Below are positions 55,341 through 64,000 of a stretch of 64,000 nucleotides of DNA, piece after piece (position 1 is the first letter of the stretch; every line of letters starts with the position of its first letter). This DNA comes from Paenibacillus aceti (GTDB lineage Bacteria; Bacillota; Bacilli; Paenibacillales; Paenibacillaceae): assembly GCF_003614185.1 (NCBI RefSeq), contig NZ_KZ987724.1, positions 1,294,159 through 1,358,158 on the forward strand. The letters run 5' to 3'. Both the position numbers and the translations under genes were made by a program. Under the pieces are notes generated by a model that did no database searches, was not told where the DNA came from, and worked only from the letters and a program-made list of their open reading frames with translations.

Positions 55341-55745
55341 GTGAATTTTGCTTCTGTACGCATCATTACCGACGACGTGGATCGTCTCGTCCATTTTTAT
55401 GAGAAAGTCATGGGTGTTTCGGCGGAACGCCCCGCGCCCATCTTTGCCGAACTCATTGTGCCATCGTGCACCCTGGCGATCGGCCACTCCCAGACGGTGC
55501 AACTGTTCGGCGCTGGTTCCGCAGTGGCGGCCGACAATCACACTGTCATCATCGAGTTCCGCGTCCACGATGTTGATGCCGAATACGAGCGCTTAAAGCC
55601 GTTTGTCAACGAGTGGGTAAAGGAACCAACCACGATGCCGTGGGGGAACCGTGCTGTGCTGTTTCGCGATCCCGACGGCAACCTGGTTAACCTCTTCACG
55701 CCGGTGACCGAGGAAGCAATCAAACGGTTCAGCGGTAGGTCGTAG
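55341..55745 (+). CDS. VOC-family (glyoxalase/bleomycin-resistance-like) protein
   Basis: This 134-residue protein has paired beta-alpha-beta-beta-beta modules: FASVRIITDDVDRLVHFYEK at the start and AVLFRDPDGNLVNLFTPV near residue 106. Metal-ligand positions are plausible at the Glu in NLF-type strands, but one is uncertain. The family includes glyoxalases, dioxygenases and antibiotic-binding proteins. The GTG start has AGAGAGGATGG ahead. It is convergent with dinB. Confidence 0.87.
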   Translation: MNFASVRIITDDVDRLVHFYEKVMGVSAERPAPIFAELIVPSCTLAIGHSQTVQLFGAGSAVAADNHTVIIEFRVHDVDAEYERLKPFVNEWVKEPTTMPWGNRAVLFRDPDGNLVNLFTPVTEEAIKRFSGRS

Positions 55746-55808
55746 ACGGACAGTTGAAGTGAGTGAGGCGAATTTCGTCGTTAGTATTTTAACTAAGCAC
55801 TTCATAAT

Positions 55809-55845
55809 AAAGAGACCATATCACGAGCTATGGTCTCTTTATTTT
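55809..55845. terminator. Bidirectional terminator between VOC and DinB genes
   Basis: The stem AAAGAGACCATA/TATGGTCTCTTT has a 9-nt loop. T-runs are present on the plus strand and, read in reverse, after the stem on the minus strand. Confidence 0.88.
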
Positions 55846-55904
55846 ATCTAGGTTCTTTAGGTCAATGTCAATCCATTCAGAGTGATGGTGATTATTAGGC
55901 ACCG

Positions 55905-56360
55905 TTAGAGCCTCGCAAACGCAATGTAATCGACTTGGACGGGCTCTGCCAATTCGATCCGAAGTGCCCGGTTGATCTGTCCCCGGTGATATTGCCCATG
56001 TAAGAGCACCTGCAACAGGATGTCTCGGACGGACGTCTGGAACGGAACCCCGCTCTGGCTCGCATAGTCGACCATTTCGTCCAACCCAGATTCCTCGAGA
56101 CCTTCGATATAGACGCGATATTGCTCGGCGTTTTCTTCGAATATCTTCCGGATCGCCGTCAGGTCTTCTGCTTCCTCCCACAACGAATATTGCGCGCTGC
56201 CCTTGCCCTGCAAACGCGACAGCCAGACTCGTTCCGCTACCGCGACGTGCCGAACCAGCTTCAGAATGTCTTTGTTCTTCATCTCACTCTCCTCGAGCGC
56301 GTCCAAGATGCGTCCGTTCGCCCAGTACAGGTGATCCATCATGCGCTTGATCGTCTTCAT
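55905..56360 (-). CDS. DinB-family (DfsB-type) four-helix protein
   Basis: This 151-residue DinB/YfiT-like protein is predicted to be a four-helix bundle with a three-His metal site. HLYWANGRILDALE (residues 10-23) and HVAVAERVWLSRL (near 38) supply two of the helices, and LLHGQYHRGQINRAL (near 118) carries His residues. Members act as thiol transferases or have unknown roles. The ATG at 56360 has AGGGGAAACC ahead. Confidence 0.9.
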   Translation of the reverse strand: MKTIKRMMDHLYWANGRILDALEESEMKNKDILKLVRHVAVAERVWLSRLQGKGSAQYSLWEEAEDLTAIRKIFEENAEQYRVYIEGLEESGLDEMVDYASQSGVPFQTSVRDILLQVLLHGQYHRGQINRALRIELAEPVQVDYIAFARL

Positions 56361-56513
56361 TTCGGTTTCCCCTCTTCGTCTCTTCTGATTACTTGAACCT
56401 ACTGTTATTCGTAAGGCCCCCCTTCAAAAACCCTATAAGAGAATAAGTAAATAGCATACAGGAAAACCTAAATCCGGTAACTTCAATAACTAACGGATCT
56501 AGGAGGTTGGCAA

Positions 56514-57233
56514 ATGGCAAAGTTCCTCGTTTTAACAATATTATTATTGGTAGCAGGCTGTTCGTCCCATAACAATATGATACAAAAGCAAGTAACTCCT
56601 AAGCAAAAACAAATTTCAACTTATGATCATGCTGCTGCACCAAACTCTGTCCTCACACAAGCATCATCAACAGCAACATCTTGGCAAGAGAGATCATCTA
56701 TTACAACAAAAGGAGCACAAAATGGAATTCCATTGGATTTGCTGGATTTGATTCGAACACCGGATGGAAATCCAGCAAACCAGGCACCTACAGAAAACCC
56801 TGAAAATAAAGAGCCAACAGATTCAGCAGGACGAGAACAGGAAGGTAAAAGAGATACTACGGATAACTCTGATTTTGAACAACAGGTTCTGGATCTAGTC
56901 AATCAAGAAAGAGCCAAAGCAGGATTAAGTTCCTTGAATAGAGATGAAGAATTGTCAAATGTGGCTATGGTCAAGGCACAGGACATGTACAATAACAATT
57001 ACTTTGATCATAATTCTCCGACACATGGATCCCCCTTTGATATGATGAAAGAATTCGGAATCACATACAATACCGCTGGTGAAAACATCGCAAAAGGGCA
57101 AACCACCCCTACCCAGGTTATGAAGGAGTGGATGAATAGCCCTGGCCACAAAGCAAATATACTGAATAATAGCTATACTCATATCGGTATTGCTTATTAT
57201 AACAACACATGGGTCCAGGAATTTACAGGATAG
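56514..57233 (+). CDS. CAP-domain (SCP/YkwD-like) lipoprotein
   Basis: This 239-residue exported lipoprotein has the lipobox VAGC with Cys16. A ~90-residue low-complexity, Pro/Glu/Asn-rich linker follows. The C-terminal CAP domain starts near residue 122 (QVLDLVNQERAKAGLSSLNR), with NNYFDHNSPTHGSPFDMM (His ligands) and GENIAKGQTTPTQVMKEWMN. Bacterial CAP proteins like YkwD are extracellular and of unclear activity; some are spore-related. AGGAGG precedes the ATG. It converges on the AraC gene. Confidence 0.9.
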   Translation: MAKFLVLTILLLVAGCSSHNNMIQKQVTPKQKQISTYDHAAAPNSVLTQASSTATSWQERSSITTKGAQNGIPLDLLDLIRTPDGNPANQAPTENPENKEPTDSAGREQEGKRDTTDNSDFEQQVLDLVNQERAKAGLSSLNRDEELSNVAMVKAQDMYNNNYFDHNSPTHGSPFDMMKEFGITYNTAGENIAKGQTTPTQVMKEWMNSPGHKANILNNSYTHIGIAYYNNTWVQEFTG

Positions 57234-57268
57234 CGCCTGTCCTTAACTGACTCAAATGCATTGTTAAA

Positions 57269-57302
57269 AGCCGCCTCTTCGCAAATTCCAGAAGAAGCGG
57301 CT
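57269..57302. terminator. Bidirectional terminator between CAP and AraC genes
   Basis: The imperfect stem AGCCGCcTCTTC/GAAGAaGCGGCT lies between convergent stops. The T-tract is weak. Confidence 0.65.
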
Positions 57303-57316
57303 ACATCTTCAATTTT

Positions 57317-58210
57317 CTAACTTTTCAAGCAACGGTTGCGGTATTCCCTTGGAGACATGCCTAACGCTTTAGTGAAGCTGGTATAAAATGATTTATAATC
57401 GTTGAACCCTACGTCCAAGGCAATTTCCGCCATACTGACACTCGCCGATTTCAGGCGTTCGCACGCCTCCTCAATCCGCAGCTTATAAATATATTCGGTG
57501 ACAGTTATTCCAGTAGTCTCTTTAAACACCTTGCAGAAATAATTTTTGCTTAGAAAAGAATGAGCGGCGATATCATTTAGACTTAACGATTTACTGTAGT
57601 TTTGTTTTAAATATGCAATCGCTGAATCAATGGCTGTTATCCTTTTATACACGTCTTGGCTTTTCGGATTTTGATCGAACAACCGCATAATAGCGATAAT
57701 GAACTCGATCATGTAGGCACGAATAAGTGAACTGTATCCCGCCTTTTTTTTCGAATACTCATCATACATTTTCTCAATCAACAATTCAATTTCTAAACTT
57801 TCATCGTAATTCAAACGGAGATCGGGCTTTAACATCGGCTTATCCATCACATTAGCAAATAAATACGAAAGAGAAAGACTGTTAAAATCATTAAAATCAA
57901 TTAAGCTTATGTCAATAAATTCAGGCCTAAACAAAATATTGTAAGTAATCAAAGGTTCCAGTTCATTCTCACGGTAAAAAGTATGCGATACATCATAATT
58001 AATAATAAATAAATCCCCTCGGGCTACAGGGCTGATCTCATTCTCTATGAGATGATAACCGCTGCCTTCAGACACATAACAAATTTCAACGAAGTCATGA
58101 GAATGATAGGTTTGTTTCCCTTTGACGTTCTCGTTGACACGGACAATATTGAAAGAATCTCCGGATTCAAAAAAATTCTGGCCTTTAAACTGAACTGATT
58201 GATGATTCAA
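57317..58210 (-). CDS. AraC-family transcriptional regulator
   Basis: This 297-residue regulator has an N-terminal cupin-like sugar-sensing domain (HDFVEICYVSEGSGYHLIEN near residue 39). The C-terminal double HTH is LSLNDIAAHSFLSKNYFCKV, then ALDVGFNDYKSFYTSFTKAL and GMSPREYR. It begins 23 bp after the GH95 gene on the same strand, so it is in that gene's operon. It probably activates it in response to a fucosylated or related sugar. The start is a TTG after GTAGGTGGT. Confidence 0.92.
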   Translation of the reverse strand: MNHQSVQFKGQNFFESGDSFNIVRVNENVKGKQTYHSHDFVEICYVSEGSGYHLIENEISPVARGDLFIINYDVSHTFYRENELEPLITYNILFRPEFIDISLIDFNDFNSLSLSYLFANVMDKPMLKPDLRLNYDESLEIELLIEKMYDEYSKKKAGYSSLIRAYMIEFIIAIMRLFDQNPKSQDVYKRITAIDSAIAYLKQNYSKSLSLNDIAAHSFLSKNYFCKVFKETTGITVTEYIYKLRIEEACERLKSASVSMAEIALDVGFNDYKSFYTSFTKALGMSPREYRNRCLKS

Positions 58211-58233
58211 CTGGCACCACCTACAGTATAAGA

Positions 58234-60531
58234 TTAGTTCCGCATAACCAATAGGGTTGAACCGTTATTTATCGTTTGGTACCTTCCTTCACTGCCGACC
58301 CTTATTGGCATAGGAATGGTAACCTCTGAAAGATACAATGTCGCCTTTGTAAGCAAACCGTTCTCCCAGAACATATCTAGCGTGTACCCGCCTCGAAGCT
58401 TCATTCCGGTCACACTTCCGTTTGCCCATGCTTTAGGAAGCGAGGGAAGAAGTACAATCTCATCCTCATGGCTTTGAGCCAACATCTCCAAAATGGCAGC
58501 TGGAACCCCCTGTGCGTCCCCTACTTGCGGATTCCCGTGAGCATTTATAAACAGGTTATGAAGGATATGGTGTTGAAATATATCTTGCAACGCCTCCATC
58601 GCCCTTTCAGGTTCTAGAAGTCTTGCCCATACATTGGCGATCCAGGAAAGAGACCATCCCTGTCCATTATATCCGTGTTCATACTTTCTATTGATTGTAC
58701 ATTTAGCCGCATTAGCAAGCTCTGGACTGTTATTCAGAGTTATCATCTTCCCTGGATACACGCCATAAAGCTGCGATATATGCCGATGATCAGGATAGTA
58801 TTCTTCGAAATCCTCAGCCCACTCCTGAATGCCTCCAGTACGATTACTGATCTTTACAGGAGGCAATTTCTTGAGTGCTGCCATGATCTCTTCCTTAAAG
58901 CTATGATCAAATCCTGCTTGATGTATGCTTAAAATATCGATAATCTCAACACAAATCGTGCCAATGTCGTAAATAATTTCAGTATCCATCGTGGCTCCAT
59001 AGGTGAATATGCCAATCGAACCGTCAGGTGCTATAAAATAGTTCTCAGGAGAATGCGATGGATTACACACCAGACTTCCAGGACAAGCTGTACCTTCAGG
59101 CGCTTCTACCATAAAGTCAAGAAGGAATCTGACCACCCCTTTGATGAGCGGATACGCCTTCTCCCTAAGAAATAACTCATCCAAATTATATAGATAATGC
59201 TCATATAAATGTCTGCACATCCAAGCAGCTCCCATCGGCCATATCCCTACAATATCAAAAAATATGGCAGTAGAACCCCAAATATCCGAGGCATGATGAA
59301 CGACCCAGCCACGAGCATCATAACATACCTTCGCTGTATGACTGCCCGGAGCAACCAATGTTTCAAGCCAATCAAATACAGGAGTATGGCACTCACTTAA
59401 ATGGTAAGCCTCCACCGGCCAATAGTTGGCCTGCAGATTTACATTCGTATGGAAGTCGCTTTCCCATGGTGCCCACATCTGATCATTCCATATGCCTTGA
59501 AGATTAGATGGCAGACAGCCAGGTCTTGAGCTGGAAATCATCAGATATCTGGTATAGTTCATATAAAGAACTGCAAATGCCGGATCGTTTTTTCCTTCTC
59601 GTATTTGATTGAGCCATTCATAGGTAGATACTTCCCCATCGTCGTGTTCGTTCTGGCCGCCAGATGAAAGCTCAATTGAAAATCTGTCATAATAAGCCCG
59701 ATAATCTTTGATATGATCTTCCCGTACTTTATGATATCCCTTTTCACTCGCCTTTTGGACGGTTTGGATACATTCTTCTCGATGATCCATTCCTCGATAA
59801 TTGGAGTTTGCGGCAATATAGAATGTAACACGGTCCGCCTTTTCTACAAACGCTATAATTTCATTTCCGTCTCTTCTACGGTCATTCAAAACCACGGTAC
59901 CATTCTCACAAATGATTTTGACCGCTCCGCTAAAGGCAACGCCATTATCCCCGCACTGCCCAACAAGACCTATTGTATCTTCTGAAAATATTTGGCTAAC
60001 TGACTCTTGAGATCGGGTCAGCGTTACGGACAAATCTAATCCGTCTGGCTTATCACATTCGTATCGAATGGCAATCACCTGGTCAATCGCTGATGAGAAA
60101 TATTCTCTTTTAAAGTTTGTCTGGTTATCTTTAAACTGTACGGAAGCTACGGCATTGCCGAGGTCAAGCTGCCTGCAGTAGTGGCTGTATTCAACTGTAT
60201 TCGTCATTTGTATGGTTAAATCTCCTAGAGGCTGGTAGGAATCAAAACGCTTGGGGTTTGAAACCATTGCTTTCTGGGCAAGCTCAGAAGCTTTGGCAGT
60301 CTCACCGGCAAAGAGAAGTCTTCGGATCTCGGGAAGTGCTTGAGCTGATTGATAGTTATTTCTATCCTGATAGTGTCCTGCCCAAATCGTCTCTTCGTTG
60401 AGTTGAACAACATCCTTATTCACTCCGCCGAATACCATTCCTCCTAATCTGCCGTTTCCTATCGGCAGAGCTTCAACCCATCTTTCTGCTGGATTCCTGT
60501 ACCACATGATCTCTTTTTGCTGCTTGTTCAT
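58234..60531 (-). CDS. GH95-family glycoside hydrolase (alpha-L-fucosidase/galactosidase type)
   Basis: This is a 765-residue intracellular enzyme with no signal peptide. The N-terminal signature is MWYRNPAERWVEALPIGNGR then LNEETIWAGHYQDRNN. The (alpha/alpha)6 core has PSNLQGIWNDQMWAPWESDF (near residue 340) and HTNVNLQANYWPVE; late motifs are QEWAEDFEEYYPDHRHISQL and GVPAAILEMLAQS. GH95 enzymes invert alpha-1,2-L-fucosyl or L-galactosyl bonds. The ATG at 60531 follows AGGAGAAGG. Co-transcription with AraC suggests induction by its glycan. Confidence 0.94.
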   Translation of the reverse strand: MNKQQKEIMWYRNPAERWVEALPIGNGRLGGMVFGGVNKDVVQLNEETIWAGHYQDRNNYQSAQALPEIRRLLFAGETAKASELAQKAMVSNPKRFDSYQPLGDLTIQMTNTVEYSHYCRQLDLGNAVASVQFKDNQTNFKREYFSSAIDQVIAIRYECDKPDGLDLSVTLTRSQESVSQIFSEDTIGLVGQCGDNGVAFSGAVKIICENGTVVLNDRRRDGNEIIAFVEKADRVTFYIAANSNYRGMDHREECIQTVQKASEKGYHKVREDHIKDYRAYYDRFSIELSSGGQNEHDDGEVSTYEWLNQIREGKNDPAFAVLYMNYTRYLMISSSRPGCLPSNLQGIWNDQMWAPWESDFHTNVNLQANYWPVEAYHLSECHTPVFDWLETLVAPGSHTAKVCYDARGWVVHHASDIWGSTAIFFDIVGIWPMGAAWMCRHLYEHYLYNLDELFLREKAYPLIKGVVRFLLDFMVEAPEGTACPGSLVCNPSHSPENYFIAPDGSIGIFTYGATMDTEIIYDIGTICVEIIDILSIHQAGFDHSFKEEIMAALKKLPPVKISNRTGGIQEWAEDFEEYYPDHRHISQLYGVYPGKMITLNNSPELANAAKCTINRKYEHGYNGQGWSLSWIANVWARLLEPERAMEALQDIFQHHILHNLFINAHGNPQVGDAQGVPAAILEMLAQSHEDEIVLLPSLPKAWANGSVTGMKLRGGYTLDMFWENGLLTKATLYLSEVTIPMPIRVGSEGRYQTINNGSTLLVMRN

Positions 60532-60766
60532 TCCTTCTCCTCCTAGGGTATGCTATCATTGTCATTATTCTCTGCATGATCTTCATCAAGTTTATTCGTG
60601 TACCAAGGATTGGCATACTATCAGCATCTTAGGAGATTATTATACATTTCATCAGCTCTTTGATATATGGTGATTATTCATATGATTATGGTGAATATTA
60701 CGAATTCAAAGTGAATGTTAATAACGTGAACATATTTGAAATCTTTTTGAAGAAGATATTAGCGAG

Positions 60767-61852
60767 TTAACGTTGAGTGAGTAGCGATTTCAATCGCGCC
60801 TTATTGAATTGAATGAGGGAATGGGCCCGAAGCAGCTTAGTTCTACGTGCTCGGTTAATGAACCGGATATGATAGTTGATTTTCAAACGATCTGCCCAGT
60901 AAAATTTATAATCCTGCTGACCGCTTAGAAAATCGATTTCTCGCAAGCAGCTACTAGTATCCATGAGATGACGAATCACCCGATTGGTCAATACTAATCC
61001 AATTCCATATTCCGCGTAATGCTTAGGTGATGCGATCAAGTACATATATGCTTTGTCTGCATAGATCATGGTGAGCCAAGCTGCAGCGGTATGGCCATTT
61101 ATTTCAAGATAAGAGAGGTATGTGCATTCTTGGTTGTGGAGTTGCAACAAGACTTCTTTAAAGAAAGCTTGATTATCAGGTTGGTTAAACCAACTATCCT
61201 GCCAACGTTGTTTATGTAATTCGATAAAGATGCTCCATTTTTGCAGATCAAAGGGCTCAAGGATTTTAATGGTTACATCATGATTCCGTAATAATTTCCG
61301 CTCTTTGCGTTCAATTGCTTTAATCCTGCTCTTATCGGCCTTCTTATCATTATATTGCTTTAAATCAATATATGGGGCAACAGATAATTTTCTTTCGAAC
61401 AGATCAAATGATTCACCGAAGAAATGCTTGACCAGCTCTGTTTGCGGATTACCCGATTGCAGACTATACAAATCGATCCAATCCCATTCATCTTGATGCT
61501 GCAGAAGTACTTGGGTGATTTGGTTGAGTACTTTCACGCCATGATAGTCTTTATGAATGTAAATACGATTTACTTCCCCTAAACCGGTAACAATAAACTG
61601 CAGTGTACTTATCCTGCGCCATTTGATATTCTCGCTCACTTCACATAAAGGAGCTATAGCTACGCATGTATCTTGATCGGTAACGACGATAATGAAGAGT
61701 TCTTTCGAAGGATCCATCAAGTGATGAATATACGTTTTCATCCACTCCCACGTTGCGAAGATTTCAGGATTCTCTGTATGACGAATGAAATCCCGCCATT
61801 GTTGTTCTATGCTGGATAATTCCTCCACAGTTCGAATAATTGACGTATGCAT
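60767..61852 (-). CDS. GNAT-superfamily acetyltransferase, BioF2/CelD-like
   Basis: This 361-residue double-GNAT protein resembles the acetyltransf_6 (BioF2-like) family, often seen near polysaccharide genes. It has RTVEELSSIEQQWRDFIRHT at the start, IFATWEWMKTYI, then YLSYLEINGHTAAAWLTMIY near residue 245 and EIDFLSGQQDYKFYWADR near 320. It would transfer an acyl or aminoacyl group to a sugar or peptide. No exopolysaccharide genes are visible nearby. It stands alone on the minus strand. Confidence 0.85.
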   Translation of the reverse strand: MHTSIIRTVEELSSIEQQWRDFIRHTENPEIFATWEWMKTYIHHLMDPSKELFIIVVTDQDTCVAIAPLCEVSENIKWRRISTLQFIVTGLGEVNRIYIHKDYHGVKVLNQITQVLLQHQDEWDWIDLYSLQSGNPQTELVKHFFGESFDLFERKLSVAPYIDLKQYNDKKADKSRIKAIERKERKLLRNHDVTIKILEPFDLQKWSIFIELHKQRWQDSWFNQPDNQAFFKEVLLQLHNQECTYLSYLEINGHTAAAWLTMIYADKAYMYLIASPKHYAEYGIGLVLTNRVIRHLMDTSSCLREIDFLSGQQDYKFYWADRLKINYHIRFINRARRTKLLRAHSLIQFNKARLKSLLTQR

Positions 61853-62026
61853 GATATAACCACCCTTTTAGCGTAGTCCTATTCCTTCCATATACGAAAT
61901 CCCCCCTTTAAATTCCTTCTGACTTCCACTCATTCGACAAATGTTCTAAAAATCCGCCAGAAAATAGTTAGTTCTCAGATCCCAATTTTACGATACAGTT
62001 GTTAAACTATACTGTTGCCTTACCTA

Positions 62027-62230
62027 TCAACCGAAAAAGAAATCAAGAACATTCGAACCGGCCGAAGATTTTTTATTGTAAAATTCGGAATACCCGCAAT
62101 TTGCACAGTATACGACTATAAATTGATTATGCTGAATATCGAACATTTTGGAAAGTCCTGTGCCGGTCATTGCTACTTCTTTCGTCCTGGCGTCTCTGCT
62201 TCCACATTTGATACATCCCTTTTCACTCAT
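62027..62230 (-). CDS. Small zinc-ribbon protein
   Basis: This 67-residue protein has two Cys pairs for one zinc: CIKCGSRD (Cys6, Cys9) and YCANCGYSEFY. The linker VAMTGTGLSKMFDIQHNQF is typical of a conserved small Firmicute zinc-ribbon family (nucleic-acid-binding, zf type), ending NVLDFFFG. The exact role is unknown. It is preceded by GGGAGTGA. Confidence 0.85.
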   Translation of the reverse strand: MSEKGCIKCGSRDARTKEVAMTGTGLSKMFDIQHNQFIVVYCANCGYSEFYNKKSSAGSNVLDFFFG

Positions 62231-62610
62231 ACATCTATCACTCCCTAGGCGAGATTATATTCCGTTGCTGCGCAAGCGGCTGCTCTTCATCACTAAAAAA
62301 TGACCACTTGGTTTGGAACACCATTTTTCCTTCTTACTAGCTTGGAGTTATGTTTCGCATCATTTTGCTTGTTCATCACATTACACCTCCTCATATTGTG
62401 AGAATGGCGATTATTGAGAAATCAATGTTTCCTCAAGTAGTATTATGTGATGAGTAGCCTCACCCTATGCGTTGTTCTGCGAGCAGCATGTCTCATAAAT
62501 TCCCTCAATTGTAGCGTAGGTCCTATTGGCTTTAGCACTACTGCATCCAATAAAGACCGGTCTCGTTCATAACCGTTGCCGTCAAGGAAGAACTTATATC
62601 GTAAAAATCA
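62231..62610. other. Intergenic stretch with one possible micro-ORF
   Basis: Apart from the candidate at 62293-62376 I see no gene here. Confidence 0.4.
62293..62376 (-). CDS. Possible 27-residue micro-protein
   Basis: The frame reads MNKQNDAKHNSKLVRRKN then GVPNQVVIF. It follows an excellent GAGGAGGTG site 6 bases before the ATG (a GTG directly precedes it). The product is basic and soluble. It matches no family I know. The strength of the ribosome binding site is the only evidence. Confidence 0.35.
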   Translation of the reverse strand: MNKQNDAKHNSKLVRRKNGVPNQVVIF

Positions 62611-62612
62611 TG

Positions 62613-63318
62613 ACCACCCGTCCAACGGGTGGTTTGCACTTGGGGTATAACCCCCTGTTGCCAAACTGCGCCTAAAGACGCTAGCCTGACCACAAATCTG
62701 TTCAGGCTCAGTGTAATTTGTCACTTTCACTAACCAGTTAAACTGGTTTATTTCTTTTTGCTCCTGTTACTGCTAAACGGATCTTCGTACTCTTTTACAC
62801 TCAACTTATCTATTGCTTGGTCATGTGCTTCTTGTTCACGAATGTATTTTGCTACGGTTGCTTCATTTAGGCCCACTGTACTTACATAATAGCCTTCTGC
62901 CCAAAATTTTCGATTCCCATATTTATACTTTAGTTGCGCGTGCTTTTCAAAGATCATTAGCGAACTTTTCCCCTTCAGATATCCCATGAATGTGGACACG
63001 GCTATCTTTGGGGGGATCGCTACCAGCATGTGTACATGATCTGGCATCATATGACCTTCCAGGATGTCCACTCCCTTATACTTACATAAACGTTTGAAAA
63101 TTTCGATTAAGTCTTTCCTCACTTGATTATAGATCTCTTTCCGTCTATACTTCGGGGTGAACACAATGTGGTATTTGCACATCCACTTCGTGTGAGCTAG
63201 ACTATAGCTCTTGTTTGCCATCTAAGACCATTCCTTTCAATTGAGCCTGAACATCTCAATTCTATCGGGATGGTCTTATTGGTCAAACCCTCGATCCCTC
63301 CACCCGCATAGCGGGTGG
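62613..63318 (-). mobile_element. IS200-type element (tnpA only) with subterminal hairpins
   Basis: The right-end hairpin ACCACCCG/CGGGTGGT (62613-62633) and left-end hairpin CCACCCGC/GCGGGTGG (63300-63318) flank a single tnpA. These are the sequence-specific stem-loops TnpA recognises in single-stranded IS200/IS605 transposition. True ends lie a few to tens of bases beyond. Confidence 0.85.
62748..63221 (-). CDS. tnpA: IS200/IS605-family transposase TnpA (Y1 HUH)
   Basis: This 157-residue Y1 transposase has the HUH motif in MMPDHVHMLVAIPP (His62-x-His64 region). The nucleophile Tyr lies in EGYYVSTVGLNEATVAKYIR. The start YSLAHTKWMCKYHIVFTPKY is typical. It cuts and joins single-stranded DNA without target duplication. 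There is no tnpB, so this is an IS200-group element. The gene looks intact. Confidence 0.95.
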   Translation of the reverse strand: MANKSYSLAHTKWMCKYHIVFTPKYRRKEIYNQVRKDLIEIFKRLCKYKGVDILEGHMMPDHVHMLVAIPPKIAVSTFMGYLKGKSSLMIFEKHAQLKYKYGNRKFWAEGYYVSTVGLNEATVAKYIREQEAHDQAIDKLSVKEYEDPFSSNRSKKK

Positions 63319-63364
63319 TTTTTTGTTTCGCGCGTTTCACGCACTCAACTGGCTAAAGCCATAA

Positions 63365-63391
63365 CAAAAAAAGCCGCGATTTTCGCGACTC
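63365..63391 (-). terminator. Terminator of the ABC-2 permease gene
   Basis: On the minus strand GTCGCGAAAATCGCGGC is followed by a long T-run, 65 bp after the permease stop. Its sequence is very close to the terminator at 52741. Confidence 0.85.
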
Positions 63392-63455
63392 CTTAAGCGT
63401 ATGTTGTTCTTGTTCGAGTACTTCTGCGTTTAGACTAAAAATATAAAGCCTAAAT

Positions 63456-64000
63456 TTAGGCATCTCGTTGACGGTAAAATATAATAGCTACTTTAATAAA
63501 GATCAGTGTCCATAACATTAAAATACCTGTACCTTGCATCGGTGTAAGGACATTTATTTCATCATTGGAAGCGGGCATATACATATAATATCCTGCCGTA
63601 TCCGGAAAATAATTAGGTAGAAAATCTCTCGACAAGGGACTGATAATGAAATAATAACCAAGTAGCATCACTAAAGCAGGAGTGGTTCGTCTTAATAAAG
63701 CACCTATAGCTGCACTGAGAAGTGTGGTTAATGTTAGATAGCCTGTTGCTCCTACTAATGTTTCTATCATTGTGTCTATTTCAAACCCTACTGCTGTGTC
63801 TCTCATCATCATAAAAGTATATAGTATACCTGATGCAGCAATAATAAAAGCCGCAGGAATGGTTATAACTGCCAATGCCAAATGCTTCGCGGATAATTGA
63901 AATCCACGCCAGGGTATCACAGTTAAAGTAGTTCGAATCTGTCCACTAGTATACTCCGAACAAGTAGCTGAGATGCCAAGAATAATGAACCCTGCTTGAA
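63456..64000 (-). CDS. ABC-2-type transporter permease subunit (partial, 5' end outside window)
   Basis: The minus-strand frame is open to the window end, giving about 181 C-terminal residues. The first visible part is FIILGISATCSEYTSGQIRT then TLTVIPWRGFQL, the conserved loop of ABC-2 permeases of the lantibiotic-immunity/NatB type. Four or so hydrophobic segments follow, ending FIKVAIIFYRQRDA. An ATPase partner is expected upstream, outside the window. The substrate is unknown. Confidence 0.85.
   Translation of the reverse strand, partial: QAGFIILGISATCSEYTSGQIRTTLTVIPWRGFQLSAKHLALAVITIPAAFIIAASGILYTFMMMRDTAVGFEIDTMIETLVGATGYLTLTTLLSAAIGALLRRTTPALVMLLGYYFIISPLSRDFLPNYFPDTAGYYMYMPASNDEINVLTPMQGTGILMLWTLIFIKVAIIFYRQRDA

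Noticed and set aside
62700-63330. Hairpins with CCACCCG/CGGGTGG considered as ordinary terminators or a CRISPR-like repeat
   Set aside because: Only two copies flank a TnpA gene, which matches IS200 subterminal stem-loops.
1-64000. CRISPR array, rRNA, tRNA or prophage structural genes
   Set aside because: I saw no regularly spaced identical repeats of CRISPR size, no rRNA-like blocks, no clear tRNA cloverleaf and no phage structural proteins. A tRNA could be missed by eye.

Overview
The window is chromosomal DNA of an endospore-forming Firmicute, most likely Paenibacillus or a close relative. This rests on recognised families only, with no database search. The markers are a GerA/GerB/GerC-type germinant-receptor operon, a YheC/YheD-type ATP-grasp spore protein, a T-box leader, a TPP riboswitch, Gram-positive ribosome binding sites, and short intergenic palindromic repeats of a kind I associate with Paenibacillus.

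Layout, left to right. 1-6.1 kb: the 5' part of fabV (minus strand), then a MATE exporter, a bifunctional glutathione synthase (gshF) and a PLP-dependent aminotransferase. 6.3-9.6 kb: a carbohydrate ABC importer (minus strand). 9.8-15.4 kb: a glutamine-rich protein, then a two-component system beside an ABC ATPase and a large FtsX-type permease, which looks like a cell-envelope stress or detoxification module. The 6.1-15.6 kb interval is bracketed by two inverted 28-bp sites that resemble dif/Xer targets. 16-21.7 kb: a hexapeptide acetyltransferase and a compact chaperone cluster of HscC-like Hsp70, a J-domain/TPR protein and a DUF1266 protein. 21.8-24.8 kb: a TPP-riboswitch-controlled tenI-thiO-thiS-thiG operon. 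25-31.6 kb: a GH18 chitinase whose FnIII and chitin-binding domains are frame-shifted off, a YheC/D protein, and a gerB-gerA-gerC operon in which gerA is frame-shifted.

31.8-40.7 kb is a coherent tyramine (tyrosine decarboxylation) locus: a Tyr T-box, tyrS, a gene derived from a rolling-circle plasmid Rep, a TyrP-like antiporter, tyrosine decarboxylase, a pyridoxal/HMP kinase (which could supply the PLP cofactor) and an NhaC Na+/H+ antiporter. The core set matches the tyrS/tdcA/tyrP/nhaC loci of enterococci and lactobacilli. The Rep-derived gene and the kinase are additions to what I know of those loci. A YerC-type (TrpR-like) repressor follows.

41-64 kb is an accessory, decaying zone. It holds four CCTGCA...TGCAGG palindromes, an SDR/LuxR divergent pair, a murE fragment, and an AT-rich SIR2-HerA anti-phage pair whose herA is interrupted by a 1455-bp insertion sequence with an AAAT target duplication. 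An IS110-family element follows, then broken DUF5643-like and DUF3934 genes, and small genes (hydrolase, double-MerR regulator, VOC protein, DinB, CAP lipoprotein). The zone ends with a GH95 fucosidase plus AraC regulator, a BioF2-like acetyltransferase, an IS200-type element and a partial ABC-2 permease. I saw no rRNA, tRNA or CRISPR array.
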